64,000 bases of DNA from Hyphomicrobiales bacterium (GTDB lineage: Bacteria; Pseudomonadota; Alphaproteobacteria; Rhizobiales; Rhizobiaceae), in contig UEIF01000005.1 in the NCBI GenBank assembly GCA_900468805.1, positions 1 through 64,000 on the forward strand. The letters are read 5' to 3'. Both the position numbers and the translations under genes were made by a program. The notes beneath the pieces are model-generated. The model worked only from the letters and a program-made list of their open reading frames with translations, did no database searches and was not told the DNA's origin. Shown here piece by piece: positions 17,713 through 26,273 of the stretch (its first letter is position 1; the number at the start of each line of letters is the position of its first letter).

Positions 17713-18476
17713 TCCCGCCAGCGCCGCCGTCGTCATCATGCTGCGTAGCCTGAAGATGTATGGCATGGCCCAAGCGGTCACGGACCTGATCGAGCAAGGA
17801 GCACCAGCGTTCGATGCGGCCGTGCCGATCCTGTCCCAGTTGCTGAAAGCCGAGATAGCTGAGCGCGAGGTTCTCTCCATCGCCTATCATATGAAAGCTG
17901 CGCGCTTCCCTGCCTACAAAGACATCTCCGGCTACGACTTCGCCGCCAGCGAGATCAACGAAGCGACGGTGCGCCAACTGCACCGATGCGAGTTCATGGA
18001 CGGAGCTCATAACATTGTCCTCGTCGGCGGGCCGGGCACAGGCAAAACACACGTCGCGACCGCTCTCGGCGTCCAGGCTATCGAGCATCACCGCCGAAAG
18101 GTCCGCTTCTTCTCGACCATCGAATTGGTCAATGCGCTCGAGCAGGAGAAGGCCAAAGGCAAGGCCGGTCAGATCGCCGAAGCACTGGTTCGATGAACTC
18201 GGATATCTTCCGTTCAGCGCGTCAGGCGGAGCGCTGCTCTTCCACCTGCTGAGCAAGCTCTACGAGCGCACCAGCGTCATCATCACCACCAACCTCAGCT
18301 TTAGCGAATGGGCCACGGTCTTCGGCGACGCCAAGATGACCACCGCTCTGCTCGATCGCCTGACCCACCGTTGCCATATCCTCGACACCGGAAATGACAG
18401 CTTCCGCTTCAAGGCCAGCTCGGCCGCCGCGGCACAGAAGAGAGGAGAAAAGACCAACCCATTGACCAAAGCCTGA
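17702..18476 (+). pseudogene. istB: istB, IS21 helper ATPase with deletion-frameshift
   Basis: The first 164 codons encode the N-terminal domain and Walker A ([17 protein letters not shown]) of the AAA+ helper IstB. At 18192-18196 the frame runs into TGA. The protein resumes in another frame with [13 protein letters not shown] and continues to the usual C-terminus ([20 protein letters not shown]) at 18476. Compared with the family, about 20 bases encoding the hydrophobic strand of Walker B are missing between two TCGA-like repeats. Slippage could explain the loss. Without Walker B the product cannot work, so the element cannot move by itself. Confidence 0.9.
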
Positions 18477-18498
18477 TCAGAAAACCATAATTAGAGGT

Positions 18499-18548
18499 GG
18501 CTCACTTCTCGGTGGAAAAACCGGCTCAGTTCTGCGTGGAAACCAACA
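18499..18548 (-). repeat. IS21-type right end, two subterminal repeats
   Basis: Read on the minus strand, R1 (18523-18542) is TTTCCACGCAGAACTGAGCC, identical to L1. R2 (18499-18518) is TTTCCACCGAGAAGTGAGCC. The terminal CA is at 18547-18548. Spacing between the repeats is shorter than on the left, 4 versus 14 bases. Confidence 0.88.
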
Positions 18549-19546
18549 GAGCACCTCTCCGACTATAACAGCGAGTGGCAGGAAGGCGTTGCTTTCCACG
18601 CACGAAACGTGGTTCAGGGCGTCCGGCTCAATACCGCGATGACCTACCTTTCAGACGAGGTTAGGGCGCGATCGAACCTGAGCATCCGCAGCAACGCCGA
18701 GGTTGATATGGTCTTAATCGAGGACGGCATTGCCAAGGGTGTTCGACTCGTAGGAGGCGAAAAAATCGCCGCACAGGAAATCACCTATCTGCTGGTGCGT
18801 ACGGCAGTCCGGCAATCCTTCTCCGATCCGGGGTGGGCCAGCCGACGACCTCGCTGCACTTGGCATCCCACTGGCGATGGACAGGCCCGTCGGCCGCGGT
18901 CTTCAGGATCAGCCTGTCTTCGTCAGCAGTTTTCCGTTGCGTGAGGAGGCTCGCCATCTTTCCCCGTCGAACGGGGCGACATTAGCCTTCCGGTCTACAA
19001 CGACCAAAACCGAAATACCGGACCTGCACGTTTTCATGGAGCATCAGTTTGATCCTGCGGCGGGCGGGCGTCCAGTACTTCACATCGGGCGGCGGTCATG
19101 CGACCTTTTCAGTCGGCAGCGTTCTCCTCCGAAGCCGCAATCCGCTGGACCCGCCGGTTATCCCGCTGAACCTTTTAGCGGACGACCGAGACCAAACCCG
19201 CCTGCTGGAAGCGGTTAAGCTCGCTAATCACGTTGCGCGAACCACTCCGCTCTCCGGCTGATCGACTGGGACGCCGCCGCAACACGGGACGTGCCGGATG
19301 ACGAGACGCTCATGGCGATGATCCGCGATCGAGCGAGCATCTTTTACCACGCGTGCCGGACGGTGCGGATGGGCGATCCCCTAGACATGGAGACAGTAGT
19401 GGACTGGGGCCGGTCAGGTCCACGGAATCATGAAACTGCGCGTGGTGGATGCATCGATCCTGCCGGAGATGATCGCCGTCGCAACCAACCCGACCGTGAT
19501 CATGGTCGCCGAGCGGATCGCTAAAATGATTCGGACGGGCGGGTAA
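18549..19546 (+). pseudogene. GMC-family FAD oxidoreductase, fragmented remnant
   Basis: Segments in several frames are co-linear with the middle and end of a glucose-methanol-choline oxidoreductase. They are NVVQGVRLNTAMTYLSDEVR and AEVDMVLIEDGIAKGVRLVG near 18605-18765, GPADDLAALGIPLAMDRPVG near 18835-18895, ATFSVGSVLLRSRNPLDPPV near 19105-19165, the FYHACRTVRMGDP active-site region near 19340-19380, and LRVVDASILPEMIAVATNPT near 19440-19500, ending at 19546. At least three frameshifts and small deletions separate them, and the N-terminal FAD-binding motif is missing where the IS21 element begins. This is clearly an old wreck. Confidence 0.82.
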
Positions 19547-19712
19547 ACCAGTACCGACAGGCGAACGTTTCGAGCTGGACCACATCGGCGCCACGGCGAG
19601 GCGCGAACGGATTGCCTCAAGGGTGCAATCTTCAGGTGTCCGAGCTAGTGGACGCCGGACGTCGGCGTCAGTAGTGGGGCGGTCGAGCTGTTAGAACCGG
19701 TCACTAGTCAGA

Positions 19713-19738
19713 AGGGCGCCGATCTTACCAGGCGCCCT
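19713..19738. terminator. Terminator-like hairpin downstream of the MFS gene
   Basis: AGGGCGCC (19713-19720) pairs with GGCGCCCT (19731-19738) around a 10-base loop. On the + strand it is followed by GTTTCC. It lies about 70 bases beyond the 3' end of the minus-strand MFS gene and past the GMC remnant, so it may serve both directions. Confidence 0.5.
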
Positions 19739-19810
19739 GTTTCCTGCTTTACTTATCAGCTTTAAAACAGAAGCTGAAGGCCGGAACCTGACGAATTTGT
19801 TCTCCGGTTT

Positions 19811-21133
19811 TTAGGCTCTTGCGGTCCGAGCAACAGCGTGCGTTTTGCCGGGGCCTGTCTGGATAAAACTTGCAGCAATTATGCCCATCACCACACATGC
19901 TCCGATGAACACCCAGCCCAGCGAGTAGTCCTTGCCGGCCTCGTTGACCACGACCAATGCCGCAAATATTTTTGCACTGAATGCCGCAACTGTGTAGGCG
20001 GCACCGTTCACGAATCCCATAGCTTTTCCATACACTTCAGGGGTGAAAATCTCCGCAGGTACAGCCAGGAAGGGGCCCCATGCCATGTTGCCGAAGAACC
20101 CCATGCCGCAGAGGCAGAAGGCCAGCATTACGGGATGAGCCTCGTTGAGAGTGGCAAGCAAAAAGACGAACGGTGCGAGGCCGATGAAGCAGGTTAGGAT
20201 CATAATCCTGCGATTGCCGCTGAAGACTTTGTCGGAAAGGTACGAGGATGAGAAACTTCCAATTGCACCTGCACCAAAATAAAGCGCGCTCCACAGTCCC
20301 ATTTCCTGAAGCTTAAAATGGAAAACGTCGGAGAGGTAGAGCGGTATCCACGTCAAAGCTCCGTAGAGTGTAATCTGCATGACGATATCCACGAAGATCA
20401 CCGCCACGTAGCTTCTGTTTTTGAACAGGTCCAAGAACTTAATGTCGTGCTTCTGAAGTATTTGCTTCTGAGCGTCTCCATAAGAACCTTCACGGATATC
20501 GCCGCGTTCAATCTCGTCGCGGTAGGCGTATTCCAAATCCGCTGGCGTCGCCTTTTTATAATGCTCCGGCCTATCAAAAACCAAAAGCGCAATCATGACT
20601 AGGGGAACAACACCAAATGCCGCTGTCACGTAGAAAACAATTCGCCAATCGCCGGCCGCATGAGCGAATTGCGTTGCGAAAACGCTCGCCCATGCAGGTG
20701 TTAAAATCCATGCCCATGAGAGAAGTGCTTGAGCCCGGGCCCGTCCCTCTTTATTGAACCATCGCATGAGGATACGTGCCGAAGGCACATATTCGGTTCC
20801 GACGAGAGCGCCAAACAAAGCCATTCGGAAAAAATACTCATCTCTCGATTGAATGTGTGCCATCCACGCCGTCATCACCGACCAGGCGATAACCGAGAAA
20901 ATCAAAATGCGCTTGGCCCCAAACTTGTCGGTCAATATCCCGGAGACATATTGCGAGGGCCCATAAAACAAAAGCATCAAAAACGCTCCCGTTCCAAGAT
21001 CACTTACTGAGAGACCCACGTCATGGGCGATAACGGGGTTCAGGACGTTCGTCTTAACCCGGTCCAAGTACTGAATACTGTAAGCTGCGAATAGAGTGAT
21101 CGCGATCACCCAGCGGTAAGGTATTGACTTCAT
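19811..21133 (-). CDS. MFS transporter, anion:cation symporter (ACS) type
   Basis: A 440-residue, 12-segment major facilitator. ATG 21133 is chosen over 21148 because GGAGG lies just ahead of it. The N-terminal half has SIQYLDRVKTNVLNPVIAHD, the loop 2-3 signature GILTDKFGAKRILI and EYVPSARILMRWF. The central cytoplasmic loop carries RDEIERGDIREGSYGDAQKQ. ACS members import organic anions such as hexuronates, phthalate or tartrate by proton symport. It lies 113 bases downstream of a FAD-dependent oxidoreductase on the same strand and probably imports that enzyme's substrate. Control by the divergent GntR regulator is likely. Confidence 0.85.
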   Translation of the reverse strand: MKSIPYRWVIAITLFAAYSIQYLDRVKTNVLNPVIAHDVGLSVSDLGTGAFLMLLFYGPSQYVSGILTDKFGAKRILIFSVIAWSVMTAWMAHIQSRDEYFFRMALFGALVGTEYVPSARILMRWFNKEGRARAQALLSWAWILTPAWASVFATQFAHAAGDWRIVFYVTAAFGVVPLVMIALLVFDRPEHYKKATPADLEYAYRDEIERGDIREGSYGDAQKQILQKHDIKFLDLFKNRSYVAVIFVDIVMQITLYGALTWIPLYLSDVFHFKLQEMGLWSALYFGAGAIGSFSSSYLSDKVFSGNRRIMILTCFIGLAPFVFLLATLNEAHPVMLAFCLCGMGFFGNMAWGPFLAVPAEIFTPEVYGKAMGFVNGAAYTVAAFSAKIFAALVVVNEAGKDYSLGWVFIGACVVMGIIAASFIQTGPGKTHAVARTARA

Positions 21134-21246
21134 TTTCTTCCTCCACAAATTGCGAACACGGGCCTCCGTCGTCCAAGAGCTACTGGGACGAAGATTCCAT
21201 TGATTTTTTTCGGGACCGAGAGTTCTGCGGACCGGTATCAGTGGCT

Positions 21247-22608
21247 TTATAGCGCGCTGCCGAGCCGAGCCATTTCTGCGCGAACCTCCTCGCCAGTGAT
21301 ACTGGAAAAGGATCTGCCGTCTTCGATCGATATGACGGCAGCGGTAGCGGCGGCATTCCCATATTCAAAACACTGTGCAGTAACTCGCGCCGAAGCGAGA
21401 GCCTCATGCTCCGCACTCAATGAACGACCCGCTACTATGATGTTTTCGCCATGCTCAGGGACCAGGGCGCCGTAGGGCACCTCATAGTAATCGTCTAACA
21501 GCCAATGAAGCTTGGGCTTATCCCCGCTATGGAGCTCGATCGGCCATGGCACGCGACAAATGCCGTCAGGTCGTTTACGGCATGTGAGCACATCATCGTT
21601 GCGGAGTGTGTCTCTGCCTACGATCGAGCGAGTTTGTCTTATGCCCGCCTCGACACCCGTATCTACGACGAAGCTGTTTTCGCAGCCAGGGATAGCTTCG
21701 GCGAGAAACCGTGCATACTCTCTTACCTGACGACGCCCTTCAATCTCAGCTTCGGTGAAATCTGCCGGATCAATAACGTTCAGCATGCGTCCATCTCGTC
21801 CAGACAGCCGGGTGGCGTTCACCATCAGTTCACTCGGTCGGGTCGTTGGAAAGATCCAGATTTTATTGCGTGGAAGGATGTATTTCCCGCTCTGGTGGGC
21901 GGAAGAAATAGCATCGATGACCTTTGGTGGGCATATAGTGTCCTCCCCCCAAAATGCGGAGAACGCGTCCATGTCCACATTTCCCAGCCTGAAAAACATG
22001 GTTGGGTTTTGAATGCGGCCGTCGTCGCCGAACGTGTATGAATGGCCTGCCCGTGCAACAACCGCCGCATCGCCTGAAGCGTCAATAATCCGTCTGGCGC
22101 GAATTACGGTACGACCTGCGTTTGACTCGGCGATAATTCCAAGAAAGGTCTCGCCTTTCATAATTACGCCAGTGACTACGGTGTGGAAGAGGACCTTGAC
22201 ACCGGCTGCTTCCAGGAATTGGTCGGCAGTCTCGCGCCACATCAGAGGATCATGTGTCACTGTATAAGTTTTGCCGTAGATTTGGGGAGCCGTTAAACCG
22301 CCGCGCTCAGCCAATGCCTTCTTGAAGCGCTCGGCAAAGCCAAAGACAACCTGCTCAGGTTGGTCGCTTTTCTCGCTTGCCATGTAGAGCCCGCAAATCG
22401 TCCCAGACATGCCGGCCACGGCGGCGCCGCCGCAAAAGCCATATCGCTCGACGAGCACTACCGATTTTCCTTTTTCTGCCGCCACGGTCGCCGCTGCAAC
22501 ACCTGCCGCGCCGCCTCCGACCACCAGGACATCGACGTCCGCGAGTTGCGGCAGGTCTATGCCCGAGTTGGCAGTGCACTCGATTCTCCATCCTTCAAAC
22601 ACGTCCAC
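21247..22608 (-). CDS. FAD-dependent oxidoreductase (FAD_oxidored family)
   Basis: A 453-residue flavoprotein. The N-terminus shows the dinucleotide-binding fold VDVLVVGGGAAGVAAATVAA with Glu at the end of strand 2 (VVLVERYGFCGGAAVAGMSG). Later come ARRIIDASGDAAVVARAGHS and the C-terminal FAD motif NIIVAGRSLSAEHEALASARV. The CGGAAVAGM segment is typical of the FAD_oxidored family (PF12831), whose reactions are mostly unknown. No signal peptide is present. It is the first gene of a minus-strand pair with the MFS importer and diverges from a GntR gene. It probably oxidises or reduces the imported organic acid. Confidence 0.83.
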   Translation of the reverse strand: MDVFEGWRIECTANSGIDLPQLADVDVLVVGGGAAGVAAATVAAEKGKSVVLVERYGFCGGAAVAGMSGTICGLYMASEKSDQPEQVVFGFAERFKKALAERGGLTAPQIYGKTYTVTHDPLMWRETADQFLEAAGVKVLFHTVVTGVIMKGETFLGIIAESNAGRTVIRARRIIDASGDAAVVARAGHSYTFGDDGRIQNPTMFFRLGNVDMDAFSAFWGEDTICPPKVIDAISSAHQSGKYILPRNKIWIFPTTRPSELMVNATRLSGRDGRMLNVIDPADFTEAEIEGRRQVREYARFLAEAIPGCENSFVVDTGVEAGIRQTRSIVGRDTLRNDDVLTCRKRPDGICRVPWPIELHSGDKPKLHWLLDDYYEVPYGALVPEHGENIIVAGRSLSAEHEALASARVTAQCFEYGNAAATAAVISIEDGRSFSSITGEEVRAEMARLGSAL

Positions 22609-22749
22609 ATTCTCCCACTGATATACTCAGTTGTCGACCAATTGCATGTCAGGATAAACCCTCACATTTTGTTTGTCCATATTGGCTAGGGCTTTTTAGC
22701 CGGGACCGGTCGGTTGTCGTGGTGAGATGGAGCAAGAATGCCGAATCTG

Positions 22750-22769
22750 TTACGTCCACAACAACGTAA
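22750..22769. promoter_or_regulatory. Inverted repeat in the GntR/oxidoreductase divergent promoter
   Basis: TTACGT (22750-22755) and ACGTAA (22764-22769) form a perfect 6-bp inverted repeat with an 8-base spacer, 26 bases upstream of the gntR start. It is a plausible site for the neighbouring regulator. No second copy is evident, so support is weak. Confidence 0.35.
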
Positions 22770-22794
22770 TCACGACGTGAATCCGGAGAAGTGA

Positions 22795-23454
22795 ATGACG
22801 AATGACATCAGCAAAGCGGACCACGCCTATGATCTACTTGAGCGGATGATCACATTTCAGGAGCTAAAACCCGGGAGTATGGTGTCAGAAGGTACTCTCA
22901 TGGAGTTGACCGCTCTGGGTCGGCATCCTGTCAGGTCTGCACTGCAGCGCCTGTCATGGGAGAGGATGGTCGAGGTTCACCCGCGACGAGGTATTATTGT
23001 CCCACCCATATCAGTCGAAGCTCAATTTAAGCTGTTGGCCGTGCGTCGGACAGTGGAGGAACTTGCCGTGAAATGGGCCTGCCTCCGGGCCACTCCGCTG
23101 CAAAAACAGGCTATGTCCGCTCTTTCAGTTGAGCTGGAGCGGTTAACTGGAGCCGGGGACATGATCGCTTTCGGTGCCCAATTAAAACAAGTCCATAAAA
23201 TCATTGTTGACGCAGCGCAGAATGAGTACCTTCAGCTTTCAATGGCTCCATTGCAGGGTTTGTCGAGACGGTTTTGGTTTGCCAACATCAAAGATCCTGA
23301 CGTGGAACTAGAACGAGCATCGACGCTTCATCGAACAACGCTTCTCGCTGTCTCGGCCGGAGACGAGGACGCTGCAGTTACGGCTTCCTTGGCACTCAAC
23401 GATTACCTGACTGAGTTCACATATAAGACGTTGCGAACCAACGTTGCTTTGTAG
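22795..23454 (+). CDS. GntR family transcriptional regulator with FCD-type domain
   Basis: A 219-residue regulator. The N-terminal winged helix spans about residues 10-70, with AYDLLERMITFQELKPGSMV, TLMELTALGRHPVRSALQRL and the wing RRGIIVPP. An all-helical effector domain follows: FKLLAVRRTVEELAVKWACL, DMIAFGAQLKQVHKIIVDAA and LHRTTLLAVSAGDEDAAVTA, consistent with an FCD or FCD-like fold. Such proteins usually repress an adjacent organic acid catabolic operon until a carboxylate ligand binds. It diverges from the oxidoreductase/MFS pair, its likely target, across 186 bases. Confidence 0.88.
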   Translation: MTNDISKADHAYDLLERMITFQELKPGSMVSEGTLMELTALGRHPVRSALQRLSWERMVEVHPRRGIIVPPISVEAQFKLLAVRRTVEELAVKWACLRATPLQKQAMSALSVELERLTGAGDMIAFGAQLKQVHKIIVDAAQNEYLQLSMAPLQGLSRRFWFANIKDPDVELERASTLHRTTLLAVSAGDEDAAVTASLALNDYLTEFTYKTLRTNVAL

Positions 23455-23797
23455 TTTTTAACTTGGCCTTCGGAGTATCATCGGTTGTCCATCGGGGACT
23501 TCGTGATCGCTTAACCGTCCGAGTTGCCATTCAGGTCTTTCGCGCCTCAAACGACCTTCGAATGAAAACGGGTACGATGTGGGGCGACAAAGACAGTTCA
23601 AGGTTAGCAACGATCAGGCCAGCGGGGGCTCCATTGCGCCCGGTCGGCCCGTTTCTGGCTCTTCTCGTGTCCATCCTTACGGGCCTATCGGATGCGGCCG
23701 CAGGGTCGCAACTCCTGCGCCGCCCCACACTATTCAATCACTACGATGATTTCACAGGTTCAGGTCCAGCGAACGAAGTGAGCGGAACGTTTCCAGC
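23455..23797. other. Intergenic, no gene seen
   Basis: This 343-base stretch separates the 3' ends of the GntR gene (+) and the metallo-hydrolase gene (-). Short open frames on either strand lack a ribosome site or a recognisable motif. No convincing terminator hairpin was found by eye. Confidence 0.4.
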
Positions 23798-24778
23798 CTA
23801 TCGTCTCTCGCGGTTCCGATATTCGAGTGGGTGCCAAGAAAACGATCCCGCTCCTTCAGCGCGCACATAGCCGACGCCAGGGAACGGCAGATGAGGCGCG
23901 GCGACGAGCTCGCGGCGCTTGGCCAGATCGCCGAATGTCTCCTTGCGGACCGACGCGGCGTCTTCCGGCTTCACGTCGTAGACGATTGTTACGTTCGGGT
24001 CAGGAAACTGGACCGCTGCAACGTGGATCACATCACCGATGAAAGTCATCGACTGGTCCCTGCTGCTAACGGTGAAGAAAGCGCTGCCCGGAGTGTGACC
24101 CGGGTGCAGCGAAGTCTTGATACCGGGCAAGATGGTTTCGCCTTCGCCGAACGTCTTCACTTTCGCAAGCTTTTCGTAGACACCGATCGTTTTCGCGGCC
24201 TCGTCAAAATACTGTTCCGCATACCCTGTCTTCTTGGCATTTGATGGATCAAGGAAGAATGTCAGATCCGGGGCGCCCACGTACACGGTGGCGTTCGGAA
24301 ATGCCGGCTGGCCGTCGCGGACTAGACCACCGGTGTGGTCCGTGTGGATATGCGTGATGAGAATCTCGGTCACGTCCTTAGGCTTCACGCCGACGCTCGC
24401 GAGGCTGTCTATGAGCTTGCCACCATACCCCGGCCCAAAGAGCTCGCCGGAGCCTGTATCGACAAGGATGGTGTGGTCGGCGCTTTGGATTAGAAATGCA
24501 TTGATCGACGCCTCAACTGGATTTGCAAGGAATTCCTTGTCGAGCAAATGGTCGGTATGGGAGTGAGATGTTCCGATCAGGAGTTTGTATAGATCCTGAG
24601 GAACGGTTCCATCCGAAAGGGCTGTAATCCGGAGATCGCCGAGAGGAAAAGAGTAGCTGTCGGTGACTTGCTGATAGCTCGCAACGGCAGGCGCGTCGCT
24701 CGCTGCGAATGTAGGTGCGGACATGCCTACCGAGAGGGCAACAGCGGTCGAAAAGAGGAGAGATCGTGTATTTGTCAA
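23798..24778 (-). CDS. Exported metallo-beta-lactamase-fold hydrolase
   Basis: A 326-residue protein if translation begins at TTG 24778, which has AAGGATAAG just upstream and gives a normal signal peptide (LTNTRSLLFSTAVALSVGMS, cleaved near FAA/SDA). The fold's motifs are intact: the strand ILVDTGSGELFGPGYGG, HxHxDH in ITHIHTDHTGGLV, the second histidine in SLHPGHTPGSAFF, the bridging Asp in MTFIGDVIH and a late histidine in VAAPHLPFPGVGY. This architecture is shared by lactonases, including AHL lactonase-like enzymes, and other esterases. The substrate is not evident. The LysR gene 208 bases upstream on the same strand probably regulates it. Confidence 0.82.
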   Translation of the reverse strand: MTNTRSLLFSTAVALSVGMSAPTFAASDAPAVASYQQVTDSYSFPLGDLRITALSDGTVPQDLYKLLIGTSHSHTDHLLDKEFLANPVEASINAFLIQSADHTILVDTGSGELFGPGYGGKLIDSLASVGVKPKDVTEILITHIHTDHTGGLVRDGQPAFPNATVYVGAPDLTFFLDPSNAKKTGYAEQYFDEAAKTIGVYEKLAKVKTFGEGETILPGIKTSLHPGHTPGSAFFTVSSRDQSMTFIGDVIHVAAVQFPDPNVTIVYDVKPEDAASVRKETFGDLAKRRELVAAPHLPFPGVGYVRAEGAGSFSWHPLEYRNRERR

Positions 24779-24986
24779 GATTCTTATCCTTTTGTAGACG
24801 AGAGATCCTAAGTTGGATCCGACGGCCCGCGACGAGTCGCACCGTAAATGGAGTGCAACGCGAGCGACTGCTCCGTTAGAACCGGTCGCCTCCGCAGGCC
24901 GTCCGGAAAGTGCCATTTCAGGATCTGGAAGACCAATCGCGATGAGAAATGCGACGTATCGTTACCGCCGATGTCTAAACGTGGCC

Positions 24987-25940
24987 TCAGGCGTTTCCGA
25001 GGGCGGCTTCCACGACCATGGAACGCAACCATTGATGAGCGGGGTCCGCTGACATCCTCGGATGCCAGAAGTATTTCAACGCGAAGGTCCCCAGTTCGAT
25101 CGGCGGCTCGAAAAGGTCGAGGCTGTGGACGAAGCGCCCTAGCAAACGTTTAGGCAGCGTGCAAAGGCAGTCGGTCGAAGCGACGATTAGAGGAGCCAGC
25201 GCATAGCTTTGAACGGACACCGCGACCCGTCGCTTTCGACCGTGCTCAGCCAGAACACCATCGATGACCCCCTCGAACATACCGCCACGGGACGAAATCA
25301 ACAGATGGTCGAGCGAGCAGAATTCGTCAAGCGAGAGAGAGCCGTTCCCACGAGGATGACCGATCCGTTGAGCCGTTACTAGTTCGTCCTCGAACAACTT
25401 GCGACCGATCAGATCTTGCGGCGCATCATTTGCGGCGCCTATGTAGAGATCGACGTCACCGCGCTCCAGATGCTCGCCAATCATCGTGGTGTCCGGAAAG
25501 ATGAATGCGATCTTGACGCCAGGCGCTCTCTTGTGAACGTGGGGAAGCAGGTCAGGAGCGATTATTCCTGCAGGATTATCCGAAGCTGCGATTTTGAACG
25601 TCCGGTCGCTTGATGAGGGGTCGAATACGTAAGCTTTTTGAGCAAATTGCTTTAAACGATCGATAAGGTGATCCAACTCGGGCTTTAATGCAAAAGCATG
25701 CGGCGTCGCTGTCACGCCCCGTCCTGTCGACGCTGGAAGAAAAAGTGGATCATTCAGGATCTGCCGGAGCTTGTTCAGCCGGCCCGACAATGCAGATTGA
25801 GTGATATTCAACCTAGCCGCCGCATGAGTGACGTTTCCGTCTCGCAATAATGCGTCAAGTGCGAGCAAAAGACCAACATCCAGCTCTCCCACACGCTCAA
25901 CCAAATCTACTCTCCGACATTCCACTCTGATCACGACCAT
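24987..25940 (-). CDS. LysR family transcriptional regulator (NodD/DNA-binding subgroup-like)
   Basis: A regulator of up to 317 residues with an N-terminal HTH: LDVGLLLALDALLRDGNVTH, AAARLNITQSALSGRLNKLR and LNDPLFLPASTGRGVTATPH. The long effector domain holds FKIAASDNPAGIIAPDLLPH and a GDVDLYIGAANDAPQDLIGR segment. The spelling of the HTH resembles the NodD/NahR-type branch, whose members often respond to aromatic compounds. The true start may be a later GTG or TTG, since the first 18 residues are atypical. It precedes the exported metallo-hydrolase on the same strand and is the likely local regulator. Confidence 0.85.
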   Translation of the reverse strand: MVVIRVECRRVDLVERVGELDVGLLLALDALLRDGNVTHAAARLNITQSALSGRLNKLRQILNDPLFLPASTGRGVTATPHAFALKPELDHLIDRLKQFAQKAYVFDPSSSDRTFKIAASDNPAGIIAPDLLPHVHKRAPGVKIAFIFPDTTMIGEHLERGDVDLYIGAANDAPQDLIGRKLFEDELVTAQRIGHPRGNGSLSLDEFCSLDHLLISSRGGMFEGVIDGVLAEHGRKRRVAVSVQSYALAPLIVASTDCLCTLPKRLLGRFVHSLDLFEPPIELGTFALKYFWHPRMSADPAHQWLRSMVVEAALGNA

Positions 25941-26273
25941 CGTAGCGGATTGTGTGGTTCGCTTCCAAGATGAAAGATGACGCCGTTTATGGACTTTTCG
26001 GGGACTACACGCGATCTCCCGGAAAGCGCGATCATCACGCTAATAAATCATTCGCAACGACGACGAGCGGCGCCAAGATCAGAGTTCCGCGTGGCTTGTC
26101 ACGGCGACGACGACCTAGCTAAGACCGGCGTGTCCGCCGTCTGATCCGTTCAAGGTGAAGAAGCACCCAGGCAAACTAGCTTCTTTGATCACGTTCGCTG
26201 TTCGGTGCGCGTCTTTTATGCTTGTGTCGCCTGGAAAGACGGCGGCGGACGTTTTTATCGAAATGCGCTGACG
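25941..26273. other. Intergenic, no gene seen
   Basis: About 330 bases between the 5' end of a LysR gene and the 3' end of the D-amino acid dehydrogenase gene, both on the minus strand. I see no convincing coding frame, hairpin or repeat. It must contain the LysR promoter. Confidence 0.4.

Larger units (their letters stand above)
16080..18548 (+). mobile_element. IS21-family insertion sequence, inactive
   Basis: A 2469-bp element bounded by matching ends. The left begins TGTTGCTTTCCACGCAGAAC, and the right end read inward begins TGTTGGTTTCCACGCAGAAC, giving the 5'-TG...CA-3' limits typical of IS21. Each end carries two copies of a 20-bp subterminal repeat. Inside are istA and istB, overlapping and in the usual order. 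Both are broken: istA by an amber codon, istB by a deletion-frameshift. I see no target duplication (CCGAT on the left, GAGCA on the right), and the flanking genes differ (LpxD-like versus GMC oxidoreductase). A deletion or recombination therefore followed the insertion. Confidence 0.9.

Noticed and set aside
16075-18553. Target-site duplication of the IS21 element
   Set aside because: Bases flanking the TG...CA limits (CCGAT and GAGCA) do not match.
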